Shown: positions 8,388-16,197 of the stretch, in pieces
Layout of the letters: each line of letters opens with the position of its first letter
How positions within the stretch are numbered: position 1 is the stretch's first letter
Source of the DNA: Streptomyces pacificus
GTDB lineage: Bacteria; Actinomycetota; Actinomycetes; Streptomycetales; Streptomycetaceae
Direction of reading: 5' to 3'
NCBI RefSeq assembly: GCF_011766325.1
Contig: NZ_BLLG01000013.1
Location: 62,001-126,000, forward strand
Length of the DNA: 64,000 nt
Translations under genes and position numbers: made by a program
Notes under the pieces: model-generated
The model's input: only the letters and a program-made list of their open reading frames with translations
The model's database searches: none
Told to the model about the DNA's origin: nothing

Positions 8388-9889
8388 TACGGCAGCTGTA
8401 GATAGCTGCTGCCGGACTTTCTGATCATGGTGTGGTGTCGGCGTACGCGTGCCAGCGGCGGTGACAGAGGCGGGCGCGGTGTTGGTGGCGGCGGCGCCAG
8501 GTGGACCACCACAACAGGTGTTCTCGGTCTCGTCGGGGTGGCGGAAGCATCAATGCCCGTAGCAGGCGCAGGAGTTCGTGGCTGCTGAGGGGGACGAGGT
8601 CGGCCTCGTCGGGGTCGTTCCGGCCGGTCTGGGCCACGCGTTCGAGGGCGGCGGTGACGGCTGGGAAGGCGTAGGCGACCAGGGCGGTCACGCTCCAGCG
8701 GTGCCAGGAGTTCCAGCAGGTGACCTGGCCTTTGTCGAGGTGGCAGATCTCTTTCGCGTCCTGGAAGTCGTCCTCCACCCGCCACCTGCGACACACCAGT
8801 GACACCAGCCGCGCCAGTGACACCGGTCCGGGGGCGAAGCAGCGGTAGTAGGACACGGTGCGGGTATAGCGGTGCCGGCGGACCAGCAGGACGGACGTCC
8901 CCGTGTCGGGGTCGTGTCCATTGGGGGTGTCGTCGGCGGTGACCTCGATCATCGCCCAGTCGTCGTCGCGTACGCCCTTCTGGCCCGCGCCGGTCCGCAT
9001 CCGCTGCCAGGCCCGTTTCGGCAGCCGGGCGGCGGCCTTGGCTACGCTCAGCTTCACGGGGCCGGTGGTGACCCGGTGGTTGGAGCGCACGCCCACGACG
9101 TAGCCCAGGCCCAGCTCGCGGCAGGTGGTACGCAGCTCCCGCCCTCCGTAGACCTCGTCGCCCAGGAAGAACGAGGCGGGTATGCCCTGCTGGTCGGCGG
9201 CGCGGAGCATGTCCGCCGCGAGCTGTGGCTTGGTCGCGAAGCACAGCTTGTCGGGGACGCCGGTCAGCTCGCGGCGTTCCTCGTCGGCGGCCCACTCCTG
9301 GGTGAAGTACAGGCGCCGGCCGATCAGGCAGTGGCCCCGGGTCGTGGCGAAGGTGAGGTGCACGGCGACCTGGCACAGGTCCACGCCGCCGACCGAGCCG
9401 GAGTACTGGCGGGCCGCGGCCACCGCGTCGGTCGAGGACTTCGCATCTCCTGTCTCGTCCGCGATCAGGATCCCGTCACCGTCGTCGAGCACGTCCACCG
9501 CCCAGGCAGCCGTACGCTCCAGCACCGCCTCCTCGTCCCACACAGCACGGGAGAGCAGATGGTGCAGGCGGTGCGGGCCCCGCTCACCGATCGCTTCGGC
9601 CAGGCTCCAGCAGTTGACGTCCTCGAGCTCCATCAGCATGCCCCGGACCATCCTCTCGAACGTCTGGCGGGTCTCGGAGCGGGCGAAGCAGTCGGCCGCC
9701 GAGGCCAACAGGCCCCCGAACGCGGCGTCGTGGCCTTCGTGGTCTACCGTGGCCGAAGCGGCCGTCTCGTTCTGATGTTGCGTCACACCACGTCATGATC
9801 AAGGCGGCCGTCCTCATGCCCACAGCCACCCCCCTCAAGCCGCTGAACAGCAGCAACGAGCATCGGCAGACCTATCTACAGCTGCCGTA
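8388..9889 (-). mobile_element. IS701-family insertion sequence, apparently intact
   Basis: A 1.5-kb element bounded by perfect 18-bp terminal inverted repeats: TACGGCAGCTGTAGATAG at 8388-8405 and its reverse complement at 9872-9889. One transposase gene fills the interior. Flanking tetranucleotides (CACG and AAAG) do not match, so a target duplication is not evident. The end sequence is related to that of the second IS701 copy 38 bases to the right (both contain CAGCTGTAG). Confidence 0.9.
8425..9786 (-). CDS. IS701-family DDE transposase
   Basis: A full-length 453-residue transposase (GTG start at 9786) with the family's DDE landmarks: GILIADETGDAKSS near residue 105, FFLGDEVYGG near 210 and the glutamate motif RRWRVEDDFQDAKE near 340. 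The amino-terminal motif LEDVNCWSLAEAIGERGPHR ends in the HHLLSRAVWD signature, at the position where the neighbouring copy carries a group II intron. No frameshift or stop is seen, so the enzyme may be active. Confidence 0.92.
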   Translation of the reverse strand: MTQHQNETAASATVDHEGHDAAFGGLLASAADCFARSETRQTFERMVRGMLMELEDVNCWSLAEAIGERGPHRLHHLLSRAVWDEEAVLERTAAWAVDVLDDGDGILIADETGDAKSSTDAVAAARQYSGSVGGVDLCQVAVHLTFATTRGHCLIGRRLYFTQEWAADEERRELTGVPDKLCFATKPQLAADMLRAADQQGIPASFFLGDEVYGGRELRTTCRELGLGYVVGVRSNHRVTTGPVKLSVAKAAARLPKRAWQRMRTGAGQKGVRDDDWAMIEVTADDTPNGHDPDTGTSVLLVRRHRYTRTVSYYRCFAPGPVSLARLVSLVCRRWRVEDDFQDAKEICHLDKGQVTCWNSWHRWSVTALVAYAFPAVTAALERVAQTGRNDPDEADLVPLSSHELLRLLRALMLPPPRRDREHLLWWSTWRRRHQHRARLCHRRWHAYADTTP

Positions 9890-10006
9890 AAAGTCTGATG
9901 GTCTTGGATCGTTGCTGGTCAGGCTAGTACTCCAGCTGTAGTTCGTGCTCTTGCTGGTCGGGGCCGGTGCGGAGACGGGTGCGGCCACCGTTGATCATCG
10001 TGACTT

Positions 10007-10186
10007 GTGTGGAGTAACGATGAGACGGTGGCCGCAGGTCACAGCATAGATCCCGTCCGTTGGCGGGAGGCGTTCGAGGTGGCCATGGGCCGGATCGCGG
10101 GCCGGTTCACCCGGGTCGAACCCCGGCTGCGGGCCGGGCGGCTGGTACTGGGCCTGCTGTCGGACCTGCCGCGCAAGAACTGCTGG
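10007..10186 (+). CDS. IS701 transposase, exon 1
   Basis: Sixty codons (GTG 10007; GTG 10028 is an alternative start) encoding the amino-terminal part ending LVLGLLSDLPRKNCW. The intact neighbour reads LEDVNCW at the same place. The coding sequence stops exactly where GTGCG, the group II 5' splice consensus, begins. Because the exon is a whole number of codons and exon 2 resumes with TIAEWAGEAAPHGMHHLL, splicing would restore a transposase of about 438 residues. Without splicing this half is a non-functional stub. Confidence 0.8.
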
Positions 10187-12358
10187 GTGCGCCACGAGGC
10201 GCCATGTGACCGAGTGGAGGTGCGAGACCTCTGCCGCCGGGCCGTCGCAGCGGCCGGGTAGAAGCTGAGGGCAGTCCGGGCCGGGGAACGCCGGTGAGGA
10301 TGGGAAGCAGCCCTGACAACGCCGGGACGGCGCGGTACTGCCAGACGCGTCGGGTTCGGCAAGCAAGGCCAGAAGGCGTACGAAGAGGAACCCGTGTAAA
10401 GCCCCGTAAGTCTTGTCACCGGGCTCAAATCTGGCGGATATGGGCCCGGGGTGCAGTGCGTGACCGCTCGCTTCCGCAGGGGCGGTCAACTCCGAAGCCG
10501 GTCTCCAACTGCCGGTGGGGAGGCCACGCTGAAGGTCTGCGGCGTAGGCGTGGTGATGCTGCCGGGGTAGTAGCGGGACGCCGACCTGGCCGATCGGCAC
10601 ATGGTGAACGTGGGAACCGCCTGCGGTCGCCCCTCTGCTCCGGACAGCCGGTCCGGCGAGGAGGGCAGGCCCGTTGCCGGCTGAGGGCCGCAGGTGGGGC
10701 GGAGGCCCCGTAGTAGTCCGAGCGGAGGAAAGCTTCGTGCATGGCGAAGGGGGCCAGCAAGTCGGCGGGGAGGATGCTGCAATGCCGGGAGGCCGCTGGT
10801 GAATACCGACGCGCTGGAGTTCGCGCTGCTCAAGGCCGAGCGCCGGGTACTGGAGATGCAGACCAAGCTGCACTGTTGGGCGACCGACGATCGTGATCGC
10901 CGGTTTGATGACCTGTTCAATCTCGTTGCCGATCCTGCGTTCCTGCTGGTCGCGTGGGCTCGGGTGAGGAGGAACAGGGGCGCTCGCTCGGCCGGAGTGG
11001 ACGGGCAGACGGCCCGTTCCGTGGAGGACGGGCAAGGCGTCGAGGCATTCCTCGACGAGGTTCGGTCCGATCTGAGGGACCGCACCTTCCGACCGCTTCC
11101 CGTGCGCGAACGGATGATCCCAAAACCGGGGACGGCCAAGCGCCGTCGGCTGGGGATTCCCACCGTGCGGGACCGGGTGGTCCAGGCGTCCCTGAAGCTG
11201 GTACTGGAGCCGATCTTCGAGGCGGATTTCCTCCCGTGTTCCTACGGGTTCCGCCCGAAGCGCCGGGCTCACGACGCGCTCGCCGAGGCACACCACTTCG
11301 CCAAGAACTCCTATGAGTGGATGGTGGAGGGGGACATCGAGGCGTGCTTCGACTCGATCGACCACACGGCCCTGATGGGCCGGGTGCGTCGCCGAGTCGG
11401 GGACCGGCGCGTCCTTGACCTGGTGAAGGCGTTCTTGAAATCGGGCATCCTCGGCGAGGGTGGCCAGTCCAGGAACACCGATACCGGCACTCCGCAGGGT
11501 GGGATCCTCTCGCCGCTGCTGGCCAACATTGCCCTGTCGGTCCTCGATGAGTTCATCGCGGCCGGTCCGGGCGGGCCGAACTCCACGCAAGGCCAGCGGG
11601 CCCGGCGACGTCGCCAGAATCTCCCCAACTACCGGCTCTTCCGGTACGCGGACGACTTTCTGATCGCCGTGACCGGGACTCGCGAGCAGGCCGAGGACAT
11701 GCGCACCCAGGTGGCGGAAGTACTCGCCCCGATGGGACTGCGTCTGTCGGTGGAGAAGACAGCGATCACCCATATCGACGAGGGGCTGGACTTCCTCGGG
11801 TGGCGCCTCCAACGTCACCGCAAACGAGGGACACAGAAGCACTACGTCTACCTCTACCCCTCCAAGAAGGCCCTCCAGGCCGTCAAGGAGAAGGTCAAGA
11901 TGCTGTGCCGACAGGACACGAACCTGCCGCTGGCAGTCGTGCTGCACCAGCTCAACCCGGTGCTGCGGGGCTGGACGGCGTACTTCCGGCACGGGGTGTC
12001 GTCCGCGACCTTCCAGTACCTGTCGGCCTTCACCTGGCGCCAGGTCTTCGGGTGGCTGCGGCGAAAACACCGCCGGTCCAACTGGAAGAGTCTGCGCCGT
12101 CGTTACTGCGCGGGCCGATGGTGGCCCGCCGACAACGAGGTGGTCTTGTTCAGGTGCGCGAAGGTGCGGACCAACCGCTATTTGTATCGCGGGAACAAGA
12201 TCCCCTCGCCCTGGCCGAGCGGGACCACGACGGCGACGGCCGTCTGAGAGGGCTTGTGGAGAGCCGGATGCCTGGAGAGCGGGCACGTCCGGTTCGGGAG
12301 GCGGGCCGGGGAAACCCACCGACGGCAACGTCGGCCGGGCGCCCCGGTCCGACCTCAC
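10187..12358 (+). ncRNA. group II intron inside IS701 transposase
   Basis: The 5' end is GTGCGCC and the 3' end is AC at 12357-12358, fitting the group II GUGYG...AY boundary rule. Domains I-III should occupy 10187-10790, domain IV holds the reverse transcriptase, and domain V is clear at 12261-12295: it opens GAGCCGGATGC with the AGC catalytic triad and closes GCACGTCCGGTTC. A short hairpin with a GCAA loop (12319-12334) and a final stem follow in the domain VI region. Boundaries were set by comparing the transposase halves with the intact IS701 copy. Secondary structure was not computed. Confidence 0.85.
10799..12247 (+). CDS. ltrA: group II intron reverse transcriptase/maturase
   Basis: A 482-residue intron-encoded protein (GTG 10799 after GGAGG). 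Reverse transcriptase blocks include RRLGIPTVRDRVVQASLKLV, YGFRPKRRAHDAL, EGDIEACFDSIDH, GTPQGGILSPLLANI near residue 230 and the catalytic FRYADDFLIAV with YADD at 283-286. The maturase/X domain contains GWTAYFRHGVSS and the carboxy end RTNRYLYRGNKIPSPWPS. No HNH endonuclease domain follows, as in many bacterial lineages that use other priming routes. The protein should assist splicing and retrohoming of its host intron. It appears intact. Confidence 0.93.
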   Translation: MNTDALEFALLKAERRVLEMQTKLHCWATDDRDRRFDDLFNLVADPAFLLVAWARVRRNRGARSAGVDGQTARSVEDGQGVEAFLDEVRSDLRDRTFRPLPVRERMIPKPGTAKRRRLGIPTVRDRVVQASLKLVLEPIFEADFLPCSYGFRPKRRAHDALAEAHHFAKNSYEWMVEGDIEACFDSIDHTALMGRVRRRVGDRRVLDLVKAFLKSGILGEGGQSRNTDTGTPQGGILSPLLANIALSVLDEFIAAGPGGPNSTQGQRARRRRQNLPNYRLFRYADDFLIAVTGTREQAEDMRTQVAEVLAPMGLRLSVEKTAITHIDEGLDFLGWRLQRHRKRGTQKHYVYLYPSKKALQAVKEKVKMLCRQDTNLPLAVVLHQLNPVLRGWTAYFRHGVSSATFQYLSAFTWRQVFGWLRRKHRRSNWKSLRRRYCAGRWWPADNEVVLFRCAKVRTNRYLYRGNKIPSPWPSGTTTATAV

Positions 12359-13495
12359 ACGATCGCGGAGTGGGCCGGGGAGGCCGCCCCGCACGGCATG
12401 CACCATCTACTGTCCCGGGCCGTCTGGGATGCCGATGGCGTCCGTGACGACGTGCGCGAATATGTCGTCGAGCACCTCCATGACGAGGCCGCGGTCCTGG
12501 TGGTCGACGAGACCGGCGACGTGAAGAAGGGCACCCGCACGGTCGGGGTCCAGCGCCAGTACACCGGAACGGCCGGACGGATCGAGAACTCCCAGGCAGC
12601 GGTCTACCCGGTCTACGCCGGGATGCGCGGGCACGCGGCGGTGGACCGGGAACTGCACATCCCGCGCTCCTGGACATGCGACCCGGACCGCTGCCGGGCC
12701 GCCGGCCTCGGCGAGGACACCGCCTTCGCGACCAAGCCGGACCTGGCCCGCACGATGATCGAACGGTTCCTGGATGCCGGACACCACGTCGGCTGGGTCA
12801 CCGGCGACGAGGTCTACGGCGGCAACCCGAAACTCCGTACGGCTCTGCAGGAACGCGGCATCGGCTACGTCCTCGCGGTGGCCTGCTCAGCCGAAGTGCC
12901 CACCGGAGCAGGCAAGTTCCGCGCGGATGCCCTGGCGGCGAAGGTGCCGAAGCGGGCCTGGCAGAAGCTCTCGGCCGGGCGCGGCGCGAAGGGGCAGCGG
13001 TTCTACGACTGGGCCGTCATCGACCTCGCCGAGCCGGCCCCCGGCCGCCACCAGCTGCTGATCCGCCGCAACCGCAGCACCGGTGAACTCGCCCACTACC
13101 GCTGTCACTCCACCACGCCGGCATCCCTGGCCACCCTGGTCAGGGTCGCAGGTTCCAGATGGCGGGTGGAGGAGACCTTCCAGAGTGAGAAGGGGCTGGC
13201 CGGGCTGGATGAGCACCAGGTCCGCCGCTACCCCTCGTGGGCCCGCTGGGTCACCCTCGCGATGCCGGCCCACGCCTTCCTGGCCGTCGTCCGCGCCGAC
13301 GAACACGCACACCGACCCACGCCGGACGACTTGATCCCGCTGTCCTGCAACGAGATCTGCCGCCTGTTCATCGCGCTCGTCGTCCGGCCCGTCCGCGACG
13401 CGGCCCACCGCCTTGCCTGGTCCGACTGGCGCCGCCGCCACCAGGCACGATCACGCACCAGTCACTACCGGCGGCAAGCCGCATCCCAGACATGA
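12359..13495 (+). CDS. IS701 transposase, exon 2
   Basis: This exon, 378 codons plus stop, resumes in frame with exon 1 at TIAEWAGEAAPHGMHHLLSR and carries the whole catalytic part: VLVVDETGDVKKGT, WVTGDEVYGGNPKLR and RWRVEETFQSEKG supply the DDE residues. There are no internal stops. Translation of the mature form requires intron removal. Read alone from the DNA, the frame stays open back to 12254 through intron sequence, but that extension is not transposase. Confidence 0.85.
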   Translation, partial: TIAEWAGEAAPHGMHHLLSRAVWDADGVRDDVREYVVEHLHDEAAVLVVDETGDVKKGTRTVGVQRQYTGTAGRIENSQAAVYPVYAGMRGHAAVDRELHIPRSWTCDPDRCRAAGLGEDTAFATKPDLARTMIERFLDAGHHVGWVTGDEVYGGNPKLRTALQERGIGYVLAVACSAEVPTGAGKFRADALAAKVPKRAWQKLSAGRGAKGQRFYDWAVIDLAEPAPGRHQLLIRRNRSTGELAHYRCHSTTPASLATLVRVAGSRWRVEETFQSEKGLAGLDEHQVRRYPSWARWVTLAMPAHAFLAVVRADEHAHRPTPDDLIPLSCNEICRLFIALVVRPVRDAAHRLAWSDWRRRHQARSRTSHYRRQAASQT

Positions 13496-13578
13496 AGATC
13501 ACGATCTACAGCTGGAGTACTAAGCGGATCGCCGACATATCCCGCAGTCTTCTATTCAATCTTGACTAGAGTGGCGGC

Positions 13579-14280
13579 ATGGGTGAGAAGACCATTCCGA
13601 TCCTGCCGTGCCAGACCGTGCAGCCCGTTCTCGACTTCTATACGACCCTTGGGTTCGAGGTGACCTTCCAGCAGAAGAGCCCCAATCCGTACCTGGCCGT
13701 CCAGCGCGGCGGCATACAGCTCCACTTCTTCGGGATGAAGCAGTACGAGCCAGCCGAGTCGTTCAGTACGTGCATCGTCCAGACCGATGACGTCGACGGG
13801 CTGCATGAGGTCTTTCGGGCCAGACTGAAGGCGACGTACGGGAGAGTGCCGAACCGCGGGCTGCCACGAATCGGGCCGCTGAAGAACACGTCACACGGCG
13901 TGCGGCAGTTCCTCATGACCGATCCGGGCGGCAACTGCATCCGCATCGGGCAGCAGACGAGCGACGACCAGCACCACCGGCCCGCCCCCAAGGAGACCTT
14001 CGCCCGGGCCCTGCACCACGCATCCCTCCTTGCGGACTCCAAGGAAGACCCGGCGGGCTCCGCGAAGATCATCGACCGGGCGCTGCGCCTTCAGGACGAG
14101 CGGCCCACGCCTGTGCAACTGCTTCGCCTTCTCGTGCTGCGTGCGGACGTCGCCGCTCGCCTCGGCGAGAATCACACCGCGACGTCCGCGCTCGCCGCGG
14201 CCACCGCAGTCCGCCTCACTCCGGAGGAACAAGAGTCCGTACACGACGACCTTGAGCGCCTCACTCAACTGCTGGGCTGA
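13579..14280 (+). CDS. VOC/glyoxalase-family (bleomycin-resistance-like) protein
   Basis: A 233-residue protein. Residues 5-125 form one VOC domain: MGEKTIPILPCQTVQPVLDF, LGFEVTFQQKSPNPYLAV, GIQLHFFGMKQYE and FLMTDPGGNCIRIGQQ. VOC proteins of this kind bind antibiotics such as bleomycin or act as dioxygenase/glyoxalase-like enzymes. The carboxy-terminal 100 residues form an alpha-helical extension, rich in Ala and Leu, resembling a TPR-like segment. It stands alone between IS elements with no operon partner. The substrate is unknown. Confidence 0.82.
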   Translation: MGEKTIPILPCQTVQPVLDFYTTLGFEVTFQQKSPNPYLAVQRGGIQLHFFGMKQYEPAESFSTCIVQTDDVDGLHEVFRARLKATYGRVPNRGLPRIGPLKNTSHGVRQFLMTDPGGNCIRIGQQTSDDQHHRPAPKETFARALHHASLLADSKEDPAGSAKIIDRALRLQDERPTPVQLLRLLVLRADVAARLGENHTATSALAAATAVRLTPEEQESVHDDLERLTQLLG

Positions 14281-14288
14281 TGCGCTGG

Positions 14289-15150
14289 TCACAGCCACTC
14301 GTTGATGGCCGCTACGAGGACGGTCGCCTCGCAGCGGACCGCGAGCTTGTCGTACCTCGTGGCCACGGCGCGGTGCCTTGTGAGGCGATTGATGCCGCAC
14401 TCGACCGCATGCCTCGCCTTGCAGTCCTCGGGATCGCACTTCGGCGGACGGCCGCCGCGCGTGCCGCGCCTTGTGCGGTTTCGGGCTTGGTCGGCCTTGT
14501 CCGGGATGGTGCAGCGGATGCCACGTCGGCGCAGCTAGGCGCGGTTCTTGCGGGAGGCATACGTCTTGTCCGCGCGCACCCGCCTCGGTCGGGTGCGCGG
14601 CCTGCCCGACCGCAAGCGGGGCACCCTGATGCGGCCCAGGACGGCCTCGAACTGCGGGGAGTCCCCGCGCTGCCCGGCGGTGATCACGAGGGACATGAGC
14701 TTTTGCCCCTGCTCGACACCCAGGTGCAGCTTGGTGGTCAGGCCGCCGCGCGAGCGTCCGAGTCCGTGGTCGTCCGGCTCGACGGCGACACCGCCGGGCA
14801 GCTCCTTTTGAAGGTCCCCCTAATGACGCACCCCGGCGGCGTGCTGGTGGGCTCGCACGATCGTGGAGTCGACGTTGATGTCCCAGGTGATCAGGTCCTT
14901 CGCATCCGCCCGGGTTTGGAGGGTGGTGAAGATCTGGTGCCAGGTGCCGTCCCGCTGCCGGCGGCGGAACAGGTCGTACACACGGCCCCACGGCCCGTAC
15001 TCGGCGGGCACGTCCCGCCAGGGGGCGCCGGTGCGGATCCGGAACCGTATGCCGTCAACCAGCTGCCGCCGGGTCCAGTCCGGAGTGCCGGTGCCCGGTC
15101 CCGGCAGCCCGCGCGGGAGGCGGCCCTCGTGCGGGGTGGGCGGCACGGTC
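14289..15150 (-). pseudogene. IS5-family transposase with two amber codons
   Basis: A single frame on the minus strand encodes an IS5-type transposase: WTRRQLVDGIRFRIRTGAPW, ITWDINVDSTIVRAHQHAAG (first Asp), GLGRSRGGLTTKLHL, HAVECGINRLTRHRAVATRY (Glu) and a normal end LVAAINEWL with TGA at 14291-14289. Two in-frame TAG codons interrupt it, at 14822-14820 and 14537-14535, where relatives have Lys and Tyr. The spacing between both stops and the terminal codon is a multiple of three, so these are substitutions, not frameshifts. The 5' end is diverged and its limit approximate. Confidence 0.8.
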
Positions 15151-15303
15151 CGGCAGGAGCGGGTCCGATGCGGGGAACCCGGCGGCCTCCCCCGTCCCAC
15201 CGGGCCGGTTCTCAGCGGACCGCCGTCGCCGCGCGGCGGGGCCCGGGCCCCGCCCCGCCGCGCGGACATGCGCGAGGGGCCGGGCCTGGCTAGCGTCAGG
15301 GGC

Positions 15304-15573
15304 ATGGGGACTCTCCCGAGGCGCTTTGAGATCCTGCTGGTGCCCGAGCATGTCGAGGACCGCGGCGGCGCGGCGGTCGAGGACAGCGCCGTCCGCACGG
15401 CCGTGGTCGAGGCGACCGGGGAGCGGGGTGCGTCGGGCTACCCGCGCTACGCGGGTCACGGAGTCGTCGCCGACATCGACCCCGGGACCCGCACGGTGGA
15501 GGCGCTGCTGGTGGACGGCTCGGAACTCGACTACGGGCTGACGGCGCTGGTCAGGGACTGGCAGCCCGGCTGA
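15304..15573 (+). CDS. hypothetical protein, 89 aa
   Basis: A small acidic protein, MGTLPRRFEILLVPEHVEDR onward, with an internal segment VEALLVDGSELDYGLTALVR. No signal peptide or membrane segment is seen. Codon use (GC-rich third positions) fits a real gene, and the start follows a short spacer. It lies next to trxA at the edge of the dormancy island. I do not recognise the family and assign no function. Confidence 0.6.
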   Translation: MGTLPRRFEILLVPEHVEDRGGAAVEDSAVRTAVVEATGERGASGYPRYAGHGVVADIDPGTRTVEALLVDGSELDYGLTALVRDWQPG

Positions 15574-15687
15574 AGCAGCGAAAGGACCCCGCCCGCGCGG
15601 GCTGCGGTGCCGGAACGCGTCCTTCCGGTCCGCGCCGCTCCCCGCGACCGGGTCCCCGCCCCGGCGGTCGCCCCTGCCGGGCCCGTT

Positions 15688-16047
15688 CTACTGCGCGTCC
15701 TCGATGGACTTGCGCACCTCGTCCATGTCCAGCCCGCGCGCCTGGCCGATCACGTCCTCCAGGGCCGGCTCGGGCAGTGCGCCCGGCTGGGAGAACACCG
15801 CGACGTTCTCCCGGACGATCATCAGCGTCGGGATCGAGCGGATCTCGAACGCCGCCGCCAGCTCCGGCTGGGCCTCCGTGTCGACCTTGGCGAAGACGAG
15901 GTCCTGATGGCGCTCCGAGGCGCCTTCGTACACCGGGGCGAACTGGCGACACGGACCGCACCAGGAAGCCCAGAAGTCGATCAGGACGAAGTCGTTCTGG
16001 GAGACGACCTGATCGAAGTTTTCCTTGGTGAGCTCGACAGTGCTCAT
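15688..16047 (-). CDS. trxA: thioredoxin
   Basis: A 119-residue thioredoxin with the redox centre WCGPC at residues 29-33 (LIDFWASWCGPCRQFAPVYE), the conserved VFAKVDTEAQPELAAAFEI segment and the cis-Pro loop SIPTLMIV. It reduces protein disulfides in the cytosol. The carboxy end is slightly longer than usual (LDMDEVRKSIEDAQ). It is divergent from the disulfide FAD oxidoreductase, and the shared spacer contains a near-match (12 of 14) to the palindrome found upstream of the nitrate and stress genes. Induction in hypoxia or dormancy is therefore likely. Confidence 0.93.
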   Translation of the reverse strand: MSTVELTKENFDQVVSQNDFVLIDFWASWCGPCRQFAPVYEGASERHQDLVFAKVDTEAQPELAAAFEIRSIPTLMIVRENVAVFSQPGALPEPALEDVIGQARGLDMDEVRKSIEDAQ

Positions 16048-16067
16048 TACCTGCTACCTCTCCTGGG

Positions 16068-16081
16068 TGTCCGGTCGGCCC
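16068..16081. promoter_or_regulatory. candidate DevR-type palindrome (imperfect) before trxA
   Basis: TGTCCGGTCGGCCC matches the GGGCCGGTCGGCCC motif at 12 of 14 positions, one arm being perfect. It sits 21 bases upstream of the trxA start and about 115 upstream of the divergent FAD oxidoreductase. It is the weakest member of the set. Confidence 0.4.
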
Positions 16082-16197
16082 CGTCCCTCCGGCGCCCTTG
16101 CGTCGTCCGGGGACGCCCGCCAGAACATGCGCGGGGTACGGCCGTATTCCGCCTGCCCCTGTGGCCGCCGCCCACACCTGCCACCACACTGGTCCCT

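Larger units (their letters stand above)
9925..13522 (+). mobile_element. second IS701-family element, split by a group II intron
   Basis: Terminal inverted repeats TAGTACTCCAGCTGTA at 9925-9940 and its complement at 13507-13522 extend inward to about 23 bp with one mismatch. CTAG overlaps the left end and CTAA the right end, resembling the CTAG-type target reported for IS701 elements. The interior holds a plus-strand transposase whose two halves are separated by a 2,172-base intron with its own maturase gene. Without the intron the element would be about 1.4 kb, normal for the family. Confidence 0.88.

Noticed and set aside
9995..12406. 800-residue minus-strand frame opposite the intron maturase
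   Set aside because: It is antisense to the YADD reverse transcriptase and the intron, has no family motifs and arises from high GC.
14808..14830. Programmed frameshift in the IS5 transposase
   Set aside because: Both halves are in the same frame and separated by a TAG, with no slippery A-run, so it is a nonsense mutation.
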